Below are positions 37,359-46,553 of a stretch of DNA of 64,000 nt, one piece after another. Source of the stretch: Phytophthora sp. 'mugwort' (taxonomy: Eukaryota; Oomycota; Peronosporomycetes; Peronosporales; Peronosporaceae); contig JAUCEF010000007.1 of NCBI GenBank assembly GCA_033558025.1, positions 806,001-870,000 on the forward strand, in the 5' to 3' direction. How positions within the stretch are numbered: the stretch's first letter is position 1; each line of letters begins with the position of its first letter. A program made the position numbers and the translations under genes. The notes under the pieces are model-generated. The model worked only from the letters and a program-made list of their open reading frames with translations, ran no database searches and was not told the DNA's origin.

Positions 37359-38700
37359 TTAAGTTTCAATAGAGCCATCCTCCTCCACTTCTTCCTCCTC
37401 TTCGGAGGACGATTCCTCGCGCGCATCCCTGGCTTCGAGATGCTCCCTCTCCTTGTTTGCTGCGTCGATGCATCCTTGTACTGTTGAAGACCGTAGGCTA
37501 GCGAAAACTCGCTCAAACACAAAATTTGCAGACATTCTTGATCGAATGTCTGCAAATTTGATGTTTATGGGATATTGACGACAGACTTCACCCTTTAGAA
37601 TTGCCCATACAAGCTCTATTGGCTGAAAACCAGAATGATATGGCGGTGGAAGCACAACGACGTGGCCCTTAGCTCTTGCTTTGCTGACGATAACAGGAAT
37701 TACATTTTTCTGAATATGAGCTGACAGCGACTTCCAAAGTATAGCCTTGTTGCATTTTCAGGAACAAACACGCCGTATTCTTTCATCGAGTCGAGCATTT
37801 TGACCGCTTGCTACCCTGCTTGGGAGTTGATTCTGGAAATACTTTGTGGTACTTAGCATTATCCATAACAATAATACAGCTCGCAATATCATTATTTGCC
37901 AGTGCAACAAGCAACTTATTCATCCAGTTGATAAAGTATTCATGGCAAAACGTGCCATGATAGTCAGCCTTCTGCTTACCATCCTCAAAAATATCCACAG
38001 TGTCTGTCAAGAATCGTGCTGACTGAGCTGGGGTGCGCTCGTCATCGCTGACGCTGCGATCCTTATCAAGGATGGCTTCGATAAAGCACAAGCGCCTGCC
38101 CTTGTGCTTTTCTTTGACGTATTTGTCATCTGTTGGGTCGACTAGTGAATCGTTGTGTCGGGCGTAACGCTGATGGATGCAGCTTTCGTCCATGTAAGCA
38201 ATTCGTCGAGAAGCACCCTCGGTGCTAGTCATTAGCTGTACGTAATCAGCCGTAGCGACATCATTCGCTGGAGATAGTCGTAAGCTCTTGCCCTTGTGGG
38301 CACCTCGAATGTCCATTTTCTCCAAGAAACGCTGCATGGTACACTGTGCAGAATTCGTGCGGTCGCGAGAGGCAGTATCAAGGACAATATAATCTGTCTC
38401 AGCAAGAAAATACATAATATCCTTCGCTGTTGTTCTAGTCCTCGTCTCACATCGGCTACGTATGAAAACACGGACTGCATTATCCATGATTGCCGATCTG
38501 GGCAGACGCGTCATGTGGTCGCCACGATATCCAGGCGGAGGGCTACAAGAACATTTTCATGCGTACGAAAAGTAGACGATACTTCGCCAACTGTTTTGCT
38601 GTAGCGACCAAGCAGCCGAGCGATTTTGTTCGTAACAGATTCTTTTCTTGGTATTACAGCGTGATCTGCCCGAAAGCTGGCATGAGTAGTAACATTCAGC
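37359..38700 (-). pseudogene. Degenerate Tc1/mariner-like DDE transposase
   Basis: Reading on the minus strand from about 38700: an N-terminal helix-turn-helix region (NKIARLLGRYSKTVGEV), then TTAKDIMYFL, the first catalytic Asp in AYMDESCIHQ (about 38185), the second Asp in IVMDNAKYHK (about 37860), and the final acidic residue in YHSGFQPIELVWAILKG (about 37600-37650). The end is acidic, rich in Glu. At least three frame changes are visible: near 38515 between the HTH and catalytic parts, and near 37790 and 37740 before the last motif. It is therefore dead. It lies between the outer and inner left inverted repeats of the island, so it either inserted into the Polinton terminal repeat or belongs to a transposon whose ends are those repeats. 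Confidence 0.82.
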
Positions 38701-38888
38701 ACCTTACGTGTACGTTTTTTTTTTAATTTTCGATAATTATTACCTTAATTCCGTATCAACAGTAAGTATAACCGTTTCTAACCATTTATTAACATTTCTA
38801 ATATCCAGCTGTTGTTTTCGACGACACAGCGATTCGATAGGGTTAGAGTATAGGATAGACTTAATACGTTACACATTGTCGCATAAGC
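38690..38888 (-). repeat. Inner inverted repeat, left copy (candidate Polinton terminal repeat)
   Basis: On the minus strand this segment contains CTCTAACCCTATCGAAT, CAGCTGGATATTAGAAA, GGTTAGAAACGGTTATAC and ATTATCGAAAATTAAAAAA followed by CGTACACGTAA. All recur in the same order on the plus strand at 56985-57130 with substitutions and small indels. Similarity extends inward to the 10-base match GTCGCATAAG at about 38879-38888. Identity by eye is roughly 75-80%. Confidence 0.8.
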
Positions 38889-39009
38889 TGTAGATGATCA
38901 ACATTGAAACAAAGTTAAAATTAAGTCAATCCTAAACCTCGCGATCGATTAAATTAATTAAAATTTCTCAAAAAAGGGGCTATGTATATAGATATACCCA
39001 ACAGAAAAC
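38889..39009. promoter_or_regulatory. Left leader of the Polinton with TATATAGATATA element
   Basis: AT-rich leader between the inner repeat and the first gene. TATATAGATATA at 38985-38996 ends 13 bp before the ATG at 39010. It matches the TCTATATA-type element seen before other genes of the island. Confidence 0.5.
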
Positions 39010-39315
39010 ATGTCGAACGAACTAACTTTTGGAAAATACAAGGGCACGCAGATTGAAGAAGTATATTCTTCTGATCCTGGTTATTGTCGATGGGTATTTA
39101 ATCAACCGAGTTTAAATATTGGTGAAGAGATCAAGATACTCCTACACTCCAAAATTCTCACTGATGACAATTCATATACGATGACGTGGGGAAAATATCG
39201 AGGTAAGTCTCTTAAACAAATTAGTCGAACTGATCCCAATTATATTGATTGGCTTCGAAAGAGTAGTCAATTCGTAATTGATACATGTCCTAAGCTTTTA
39301 GAAGAATTAAAGTAA
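39010..39315 (+). CDS. ExoX C-terminal-like small protein with two tandem units
   Basis: This 101-residue protein has two copies of the short domain found at the C-terminus of exodeoxyribonuclease X-like proteins. The pattern is L/M-T-F/W-GKY-K/R-G-x-x-(I/L) followed by (S/T)DP-x-Y-x-x-W. The first copy covers residues 5-30 (LTFGKYKGTQIEEV, SDPGYCRW) and the second residues 55-85 (MTWGKYRGKSLKQI, TDPNYIDW). In other proteins the unit is tied to nucleases and may bind DNA; no nuclease domain is present here. It is the first gene inside the left repeat and is transcribed inward. The frame is intact, unlike the larger genes of the element. The role in Polinton replication or repair is inferred. 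Confidence 0.75.
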   Translation: MSNELTFGKYKGTQIEEVYSSDPGYCRWVFNQPSLNIGEEIKILLHSKILTDDNSYTMTWGKYRGKSLKQISRTDPNYIDWLRKSSQFVIDTCPKLLEELK

Positions 39316-39385
39316 GAAATTAGTTTTTTTCTTAAGCCGTAGTGAAGTCGAGAACCTCTCCTGTTAGTCTATCGAACCATAGTTC

Positions 39386-41054
39386 CTATTCGCTTACCAC
39401 GATAACTAGCATATTAGTTCCTTGACACCCTGCGTTAGTTCCTTGGATCTGAATCGCTTGAGGTACATCACGCTCTGTTAAGCGGCTAACGTCAGCAATG
39501 AGAACACGGTTCGTTAGAGACCATGTTTGATAGTTAAGAAGGCCGTTTACCAGCTCAGGAGTCAGATCACCATTGATCGAAGCAATCTTAGCAACTTCAT
39601 TCGTAAAGTAATGAAAGTCGTAGTCATGACTGATATCAAAGTCTGCTGGGAACCGATACGAACGTTAAAGTTTCGGATACTAGATCCTGGATGTAGAGTC
39701 CATGGGGCACTATCAAAAGGACTCTGGAACTCCTGAACAGCAGCTAAGACAAAGCTTCCAGTTTGCTCAGCAAAGGGCAATAAATGACATACTTAGCGTT
39801 CTTGATAGAAGCTGATAATTGTAGATCGAATGATGCATTGAGCTGAGTTCCCTGCTTAAGAATACCAATACCAGCACGCTGATAGAACCATTGTGCATAG
39901 CAATCATTAAATTGAACCTTCTTAACTGGTTTTGAGATGATAGCCTGAGGATTTTCAAGATGCACAAACGGAATGTATAAACGAGAAGTGGTGAGAGGCA
40001 TGTAGGTACCATTAACAGTAGGCTCAAGGGCGTTGACAACAGCACCCCAAGCAATACTGAACCCGGCAGAAGCGGCAAGAACTCCAGCCATCGGATTTCC
40101 AGCGGAAGAAGCAGAAACCATAATTGGACATGTATTGCCAGAGGCAAGAGTAGTGCTGGTCAGTGACATACCTTTCGAAGCATCGACACCACTAGCAGAC
40201 GTACCTTGATTGACACGGAAACGGAAACGGATTTGCGGATTGGCCATAAGGTCTAGCTCCTTAAAGATGGGGTGGAGGTCTGCTAGCTTAATCTTTAGCA
40301 TATAGTTACATGTTCCCATGATTGCGTTAGCAGTAGCGGCACCAGCTACAAAGGCACCACGCGCCAATTGATTTGAAATTGTGGTAGAAGTTGCAGCTCC
40401 ACCAAGCGAAGGCCACGACGTGGAGAAATCAGCGCCCGCGTTTGGAGATTTTGATAACAGACGCTTTACAAGGCCATCGTTGGCGATAAAAGCACCACCA
40501 GAGGGGCCAGTAGTAGCGAATGATGAAGAGAACTCAGTAGTGTTAGTAAACCCATCTCCTGTCGTCGAACTTGTTGCACAACTATACAAAGCTGACTGAG
40601 CAGCGTCCGGGTAAAGAAACGACTCCGCACCATGCTTCTCGACGCACTGAGACCTATAGCTAGTCTGGGCGCGAATGTTGTTCCAAAATAGCTTGTAGTC
40701 CGACATGCTAACAACGGTCTTGCCAATAAGTTCAAGCGACAAGCTATCGATGACATTCCAGTTACCGCACTTAAGTGTAGAGCAGAAACGATTGGCAACA
40801 GCAGTCTGGGCAGTAGGACCATTCTTCATTGATATCTTGTATGGAAGCATGATGTATGCATCGCGAAGACAAGCAAATCCTTCACTTCCATTCAGCCGGG
40901 CTGTAGCATCGATAGTTATAACACCATTTTGATAAGATCCTTGATTAAGATCGATTACAAACGGTACGCGTTTACCAGAAGATAATTTGATCTCCGGGTC
41001 ACTTTGGAGCGAGCTCTCGTATAAATACTGATCGGATAGTTGAGTTTCACTCAT
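39386..41054 (-). pseudogene. Polinton major capsid protein (double jelly-roll), frameshifted
   Basis: This gene would build the icosahedral shell. The first 436 codons are open from ATG 41054 (MSETQLSDQYLYESSL) and include ATARLNGSEGFACLRDAYI, CGNWNVIDSLSLELIGKT, ANPQIRFRFRVNQG, SRLYIPFVHLENPQ and QFNDCYAQWF. This layout is typical of Polinton and Polinton-like-virus capsid proteins. The frame then breaks near 39780 and again near 39640. The remaining parts are recognisable in the other frames: RNFNVRIGSQQ, DYDFHYFTNEVAKI, LTPELVNGLLNYQTW and an ending VIVVSE with stop at 39386-39388. An intact product would have about 555 residues. The gene is transcribed away from the protease, whose start lies about 48 bp away on the other strand. 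Confidence 0.85.
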
Positions 41055-41102
41055 CGTTGAATCTGTATGGTTTCTAATATACTTTTGAGGAAATTAAATA
41101 TA

Positions 41103-41478
41103 ATGAACGATCTCATAAACCCAATCACCAGCGATCATGATCTGATCGAGCTTGCTGATCGAATACTGTAGGTGTCCATCTGGATAATATTTATGAATCA
41201 AACGAAATAACGAAACCAATTCAAAGAAAGGTACCTATCTAGTTCTGTTAAGACCTCCTAACCGTGACGTAGGATATTGGACATGCGTTTATAATGGAGA
41301 TAGTATGGGTGAGGCAGGTCCTACCAAATATAGTATCGGGAAATACAATATCAAACAATACCAGGGTACATACGGAGACTATTGCGGAATATGGTGTATG
41401 CTCTGGTTGTACTGTAGTCAAAAGAATAAGATGAATTTATTAGAGAGATTCAAGGATTTAAACTTGACTATTCTTTAA
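41103..41478 (+). pseudogene. Adenovirus-like (Ulp1-fold) maturation protease, frameshifted
   Basis: In Polintons this Cys protease would process capsid proteins. It starts at ATG 41103 (MNDLINPITSDHDLIELAD), breaks near 41168 and again near 41237, and ends at TAA 41476-41478. The central part reads LVLLRPPNRDVGYWTCVYN and the end reads QYQGTYGDYCGIWCMLWLY. That matches the family pattern G-H-W..., a D-S/Y-x-G box and Q..CG-x-W/C. The catalytic Cys context (DYCGIWC) is kept. The expected catalytic His before Trp is Tyr here (GYW). Together with two frame changes and a probable small deletion before GDSMGE, this means no activity. Family length is usually 120-200 residues, which fits. It is divergent from the capsid gene. 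Confidence 0.72.
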
Positions 41479-41520
41479 ATAAAAAATCAGCTTTTCTCTT
41501 ATACAGTTAATATAAATAAG

Positions 41521-42279
41521 ATGCTCAAAGAGTTAGCAGTTTCAGCGTCTATCCCAGAGACAAAGCTCAAGAGAGCATTCAAGACCGGTAGTCTATCTTT
41601 GTCTAAAGATGAGCTGCATGGTTCTGGTGCTACACTTCATCTTCATCCCGAATCGTATGCTAAAGCTCTTCGAGCTCGTAAGTCTGGTAAAAAAAAACGC
41701 GTCTAGCTATCACTCACAAAGAAATTGGATATCCATTCAAGCACATGCAAGGTGGAGGTATGCATGGAGTGAGTATCTGGGGGGAAATTTAGGGAGGTAT
41801 CAAATCTGCTTTCAAATTTGCAAAAGACTCGGGCATTTGTCTCGAGTTGCTGATGTAGCTGTTCCCGCACTCGCAACGTATGCTGATCAACCAACCGCAG
41901 CCATCCCAGCCAGAGCTGCTATTCGATCTATGACGGGTATTGGTATTTATGACTCCGATAACGATAATAAAGGAGGACGTCTGACCATGGATGACTTAAA
42001 TAAAGGGGCCAAACGTGCTCTTACTTACACGAAGCGCAAGGGTATTCTTACAGATGCTGGAGATGCTGGAGAAAAGGTTTTCCTTTCTAAGGCAACCAAC
42101 CTCAGCATGAATCTTTAATAAAGTCGCTTCGTGGTGAAGTCCGACGTCGTTATGGCGTTGGCTTTGTCGAGCCGAAGAAAAAGGGCTTTGTGAAGGGCTT
42201 GCAAGAAGCCCGTGAGCATATGACCAGATTGCGGTCTATGAAGAAGAAGCCTATGCAAGCTGGAAGCTTTCGATTATAA
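41521..42279 (+). pseudogene. PX-like minor structural protein of the Polinton, frameshifted
   Basis: It starts at ATG 41521 (MLKELAVSASIPETKLKRAF) and keeps frame to about 41695, where a run of eight A's causes a shift. Later parts in other frames read HMQGGGMHG, RVADVAVPALATYADQP, RAAIRSMTGIGIYD and DDLNKGAKRALTYTKRKG. After another shift near 42110 comes a basic tail (LRGEVRRRYGVGFVEPKKK), with the stop at 42277-42279. It is Gly/Ala-rich in the middle with basic ends and a short amphipathic region. This resembles the PX proteins of Polintons and the DNA-binding or cement-like structural proteins next to protease genes. Identity as PX rests on composition and position, not on a strong motif. 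Confidence 0.6.
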
Positions 42280-42324
42280 CGATACACACATTCTGATAAC
42301 TAAAAAAAAGGTGTAGATACTATC

Positions 42325-43225
42325 TTATTTTTTTTTGGTCTCAACAAGAGCATAATTGATACTGAAGTATCACGAAATCTCACCGTTTGGTCATTCTGGT
42401 TATAGATACTGATTGTGATTGTCGATCTCGAACCATTATGGCAATTTATCCACGCATACTGAGATGGCTTATAGTTGATCAGCTGGCCAATACCCGCATC
42501 GCCTCTATCAAAAGCGCTTAGGATATCACCGGATGCGACGTATTCATTTTGATCAGATCACAGCGAATGATATATGAACTGGTTGGGTGAATTTGTGGAA
42601 TGGTATTAGATAGCTGAGCGCTAGCAACTATTGCTGAGGCAGCAGGATACGTTGCTACAGACAATCCAAGGACAGCGCCAAAAGCAGTGTTATTGATTAT
42701 CAGACGAGGAACGCGAGTCGTTGTAGGCAAACCAGTTCCTCCAGCGGAATATAGACCACTAGCAGGTCTCGCGTATCCCACAGGAAGACTCGAAGGAGTC
42801 GGAGAGAAATCAACCTATGCCGCGTAATACACGCTCTTTTCAGTTAGCTTGATATAAATACGTTGTTTTCGGACCCATCAATAAGATAAGCCCCAGCATT
42901 AACATAGCTGTCTGTATACTTCTGTTGATATCATCGTAGCTGTAATATCCATCTGGTAGTGATATACTGATCGTAGAAGTCGTTGCAGCCGTCGGAACTT
43001 CGACTTGAAAGGCTGTGTTCTGGAATTGAATAGATAAGAAACCATTCTTAAAAATTTTCATATAATCGATGTTGTACTCACTGTTGAATAGACTGATTGA
43101 TTGAATAGCGCAAACAACACCACGAAAGTCAGCTGCCGATCCCGGAAACTGATATTTCCACGACGAGTTGTATCCATCTGCTACGAGGTTGGTGCTATCG
43201 ATTTTCAAGAAACTCGCCGTGATGA
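42325..43225 (-). pseudogene. Polinton penton (minor capsid) protein, frameshifted and without a start codon
   Basis: The single jelly-roll penton would occupy capsid vertices. The best N-terminal frame (about 43225 down to 42850) reads KIDSTNLVADGYNSSWKY, FRGVVCAIQSISLFNSEYNI and LPDGYYSYDDINRSIQ, a typical penton signature. The frame breaks near 42890, then continues in 42781-42520 (GYARPASGLYSAGG, PRLIINNTAFGAVLGL), and a further part lies between 42520 and 42325. No ATG stands at the expected start. ATCACGGCGAG at about 43218-43228 suggests ATG changed to ATC, with a TTG alternative further in. It lies just beyond the ATPase stop on the same strand and in the same frame. A CTATATG element lies close upstream of the expected start. 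Confidence 0.75.
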
Positions 43226-43256
43226 CTATATGATGATCATCAATTTTAGATGATAT

Positions 43257-43943
43257 TTATTCAAAAGCTTCAGCTTTGATTGGTTTATCGAAGTTGTATC
43301 TGATTCCCCCCTTTACAGAGTCGATGAGCAGCATCTGACCTTTGCTTTCAGTTGCTTTATTGTAACAATAGACGATTGAGCGATCATCTACGCCCTTTAT
43401 ATTGAAATCCTTCACTACCATCTGGAGATCGCGTTTAGAATTAGTTTTTAGGATCGCTACATACTCAGAGTTCAACCTGATCATCTTATCAGTTGCAAAG
43501 TAACTGTGACTTAAAAATATAGTTGATAGCTTGAAGTGGCGACCTCTTGTCATGTAGTGAGAAAATACATTCGTCTGGAGGAGCTTATCGTTGCTGTAGT
43601 CGTCTATAATAACAAGCTCAGGTTTGTTAGAGCTCAGAGGAGTATGACGCACCTGATCAACTTTCGGGGGTAGATCTGGATCAGTGAAAGTAACGAAATC
43701 TTCAAGCTTCTCGCGGAGGTACTCATACAGTTCTTGATGTGGATTACGAGCAATAATCGTGAGATGAGCTAATACGTGGGGAGAATGCTTGAGAATGAAA
43801 AGACATAAATTGTTCTTTCCACTCAATAATGGTCCAAGGATAACCATTCTAAATAGCTTTTTGATGTCAAGCGCAGAAATATCGCCCACACCAGCAGACT
43901 AACTTCTGGGCAACGATGCGCCATAATTTGGAATAGCGCTCAT
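43257..43943 (-). pseudogene. FtsK/HerA-type genome-packaging ATPase with in-frame stop
   Basis: The ATPase would pump DNA into capsids. From ATG 43943 the frame is open for 14 codons, then has TAG (43901-43899), then stays open to the stop at 43257. Family motifs: a P-loop-like ILGPLLSGKNN, in which the usual Thr/Ser after GK is Asn, a Walker B LVIIDDYSND, and the downstream TIFLSHSYFATDKMIRLNSEY that is typical of Polinton and giant-virus A32-like ATPases. The length of about 228 residues fits. The substituted Walker A and the stop suggest decay, although an internal start such as GTG at 43889 could still give most of the domain. It shares a 50-bp divergent intergenic region with the fibre gene, centred on the palindrome ATCTATATAGAT. 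Confidence 0.8.
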
Positions 43944-43965
43944 GGTCGTGTCTTTTAATCGCTGG

Positions 43966-43977
43966 ATCTATATAGAT
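43966..43977. promoter_or_regulatory. Perfect palindrome ATCTATATAGAT between divergent Polinton genes
   Basis: This 12-bp palindrome lies 22 bp from the ATPase ATG on the minus strand and 16 bp from the fibre ATG on the plus strand. Related CTATATA elements occur close upstream of several other genes of the island but were not noticed before the host genes. It is a candidate bidirectional core promoter of the element. Confidence 0.55.
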
Positions 43978-43993
43978 TAAGCTAAAAAAAACA

Positions 43994-45711
43994 ATGAGTT
44001 CTGGTTTCTCGTATCCTCAGCCAACATTCATATCACCGATCTACAATCCTCAATTCTTTCTGTCGTTAGACGCCAGTGGTTATCTAACATACGAATATGC
44101 GCAGACTTTATATATTCGCAAGAATGATTACCGACTAACCTACCTCACCGGCATTACTCCTGGAACAGCAACACAAGGTGTAGTGCTTGTACCAGGTATA
44201 AACAAATATATCAACGGCATTGGAACACTATCTTGCACTAGCCTGGTTATGAATGGATCCGCCGTGTCGTCGGCTCCTGATTATGTAATGAGCATCATTC
44301 CAGGTCAACCGCTAATGAAAAAGCATTGGTCCTTGACAGCTCAGGCGCTATTGCTACTATCAGCTCGCTCGCTGCCACCAACATTTACGGGACCATTAAA
44401 ACGGCAGCTCAGCCATCAATTACATCTGTTGGTACTCTCTCTTCGCTGACGCTGGCTACAGCTGGAACAGGCTTACAGATACCATCGTTGAAGTTTTGGG
44501 GTGGTGTATCGACCTATACCACATTTAATCAGACGTACTACCTCGGCATAACAGAGGGCGGTACTCTTGGGTCTAAAACAATGGTTCTCAATTCAGCGAA
44601 AGACTTCTCAGGTGCGAATTCGTTCTCAGCTTCTACCATCAATGGTACTACGAAGACTTCTGGCACAATTGGCGACTTCGGATCGCTTCAAATCGGACCA
44701 ACTACAGTGATATCATCAAGTCGCAATATTTCTAATATCAACTCGCTTTCTGCTACATCGCAAACAGGTACTCTCCAGACTGCCTCTCAGCCAATTATTA
44801 CGAGTGTTGGTACACTGACTTCTCTAAGCGTGTCGGCAGCCTGACTGTATCGGCTAGCATAAATGGATTTTTAGGATATGGTAATCAGGCAGCTATAGCG
44901 ACTGTAGGATCCTTGACCGAGCTCGGTATTAATACTACTCTAACGAGTGAGTACTTCGCAATCAGAGGTAGTGGTTTGAATTATCTTGACGGCTCATACG
45001 CCAGGATGTGCCGAGTTTTGGGATCGAATCTGTCGCCAGTGGAATTTCAAATAGAGGGTCATAATGGTAGCTTGGGGACTTCAACGAATGCATCCTGGAT
45101 TGGTAATACCACCGCTAATGACCTCCGATTCGGTAATTCGAACACAACTCAAATGGTTTTGACGGCCGGAGGCAGACTCGGCATAGGAACGACAACACCT
45201 TCAGCGCCGCTAAACGTCCCTAGTACAGTCTCTGTCAGTTTTGGAACGGGGGGAAGTACGGTCTATAGGCTGCGGACGGACAGTGGAGTAACGGAGAATG
45301 CACTGGGTCCTATTAGCTATAGCGTGGCGGCAGTCTTTGGAGGGTACATTGCTTGCATTGCAATGGCGATGACCTCAGACAGACGCTTAAAAGAAGATAT
45401 TCAGATTGCACCTCTTCACCGTATCAAAAGACTCTATGACAGCGTTGACGTATGCGTGTACGACTGGATCGAATCCGAGAATCGTCCAGGTCAAGAGGTA
45501 GGACTCATCGCTCAAGATCTTGTTTCGGCTCATCTGACTGATTTGGTATCGGTTTTCTATAGAGATGATATTGAGGAAGGAGAAGATCCATTGCTTGAGC
45601 CTGCTAAAACAGCAGCTGAACGTTGATTATAGCCACATAGCCGTTTACAATATGAAGATGATTCAGTATTTACTTAAAGAAATTAAGGATCTGCGAGCGA
45701 TGATACGATGA
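43994..45711 (+). pseudogene. Fibre-like protein with C-terminal S74-type intramolecular chaperone, frameshifted
   Basis: The N-terminus (MSSGFSYPQPTFISPIYNPQ) is followed by a beta-rich, Thr/Ser/Gly-rich shaft with repeats of the form TA(A/S)QPxITSVGTL(S/T)SL at about 44400-44450 and 44780-44840. A globular part follows (ILGSNLSPVEFQIEGH-like, AAVFGGYIACIAMAMT). The end carries TSDRRLKEDIQ, YDWIESENRPGQEVGLIAQD and a final helix IKDLRAMIR, the hallmark of the peptidase S74/ICA chaperone that trimerises phage tail spikes and then cuts itself off. The SDRRLKEDI Ser-Asp pair, where self-cleavage would occur, is kept. Frame changes lie near 44320, 44840 and 45610. The end at 45709-45711 is in the third frame. 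It probably made receptor-binding spikes. Confidence 0.75.
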
Positions 45712-45936
45712 ACTTTGAGATGATAACAAATGCATAACTGAGCAATTTCTTTGGAGATAATATAATCGTGCGAGTAACGATCTCAGAACAACTATGACTA
45801 CCGATGAATCAAGTCAAATAAATGACCCGACTTTATTAAAAGCGGATCAGAAGACTTGCCGTAGGCGGTCCGGACGGCATCAGTCATAGTTTTAGGTGAT
45901 AGCGTGTTTCTCCCCACACAGAGTCCATATGTGAGA
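45712..45936. other. Short spacer between convergent Polinton genes
   Basis: No supported gene. It is AT-rich, with scattered stops in all frames. The fibre gene ends on its left and minus-strand genes end on its right. Confidence 0.4.
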
Positions 45937-46254
45937 TTAGTATTGATGATAAAAAAAAATTAACTTTATTACCGTCGGTAGGGGGCACCCTCTGTCTCGA
46001 GGATATCGAAATAAACATGTAAGAATTAAATAAGTTAGATGGCAAAGGTTTTTACAGTTTTTTTTTTTTTGGCTGGTAAACCCACATACGTTACCAGAGG
46101 TGTCTGCTATCTTTGATAGCCCCCCTCCCTCAGTCTGAGTCGATTTTACGGCTTTGAGCTCAGCGACGTTGAGATCGCTATTATCTCCATATTTACCACC
46201 CGATCTGGAAATAATGCGTAGATTAAAAAAGAACATGATCAAGAATCGAAGCAA
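45937..46254 (-). CDS. Hypothetical small protein of the Polinton
   Basis: Not recognised. The open frame begins inside or just past the stop of the next upstream small gene. The most protein-like part is NLRIISRSGGKYGDNSDLN, with a second Met at 46236 as an alternative start. The C-terminal half (QKKKN, runs of T on the plus strand) looks like read-through into low-complexity DNA, so the true product may end earlier through a frameshift at the poly-A run near 46060-46070. Confidence 0.25.
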   Translation of the reverse strand: MLRFLIMFFFNLRIISRSGGKYGDNSDLNVAELKAVKSTQTEGGGLSKIADTSGNVCGFTSQKKKNCKNLCHLTYLILTCLFRYPRDRGCPLPTVIKLIFFYHQY

Positions 46255-46268
46255 GTTCTCTTAGTTTA

Positions 46269-46502
46269 CTACTTATAGTAACGAGTGATAATATCCTTGA
46301 ATTCTTGATCGCTGATAATTTGATTACTGTACATATCCACGGTGAGAGACTTAAGCTGCTTGATTATGCTTGGATTATCGTTCCCTAGCTCAAGTTCACC
46401 CTTTAGCTTATCATACTCAGCTCGTAGAGTCTTCAACGGATCCTCAAGCTTATCGTGGAAATTGTACTGGAGATGGGTGATGGCAAGTATCTCCCTGAAC
46501 AT
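46269..46502 (-). CDS. Hypothetical helical protein of the Polinton (77 residues)
   Basis: Not recognised. The protein is charged and predicted helical (DPLKTLRAEYDKLKGELE, then DQEFKDIITRYYK), so it may form a coiled-coil oligomer. The start ATG at 46500-46502 follows a run of nine A's on the coding strand, a pattern also seen before the integrase start. It sits about 50 bp beyond the stop of the large unknown gene and before another small open frame, suggesting a co-oriented block. It is intact, unlike the larger genes. Confidence 0.45.
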   Translation of the reverse strand: MFREILAITHLQYNFHDKLEDPLKTLRAEYDKLKGELELGNDNPSIIKQLKSLTVDMYSNQIISDQEFKDIITRYYK

Positions 46503-46553
46503 TTTTTTTTTATCCTCGATTTTGAGCTTATTGTATGAAACTTACTCGATATG

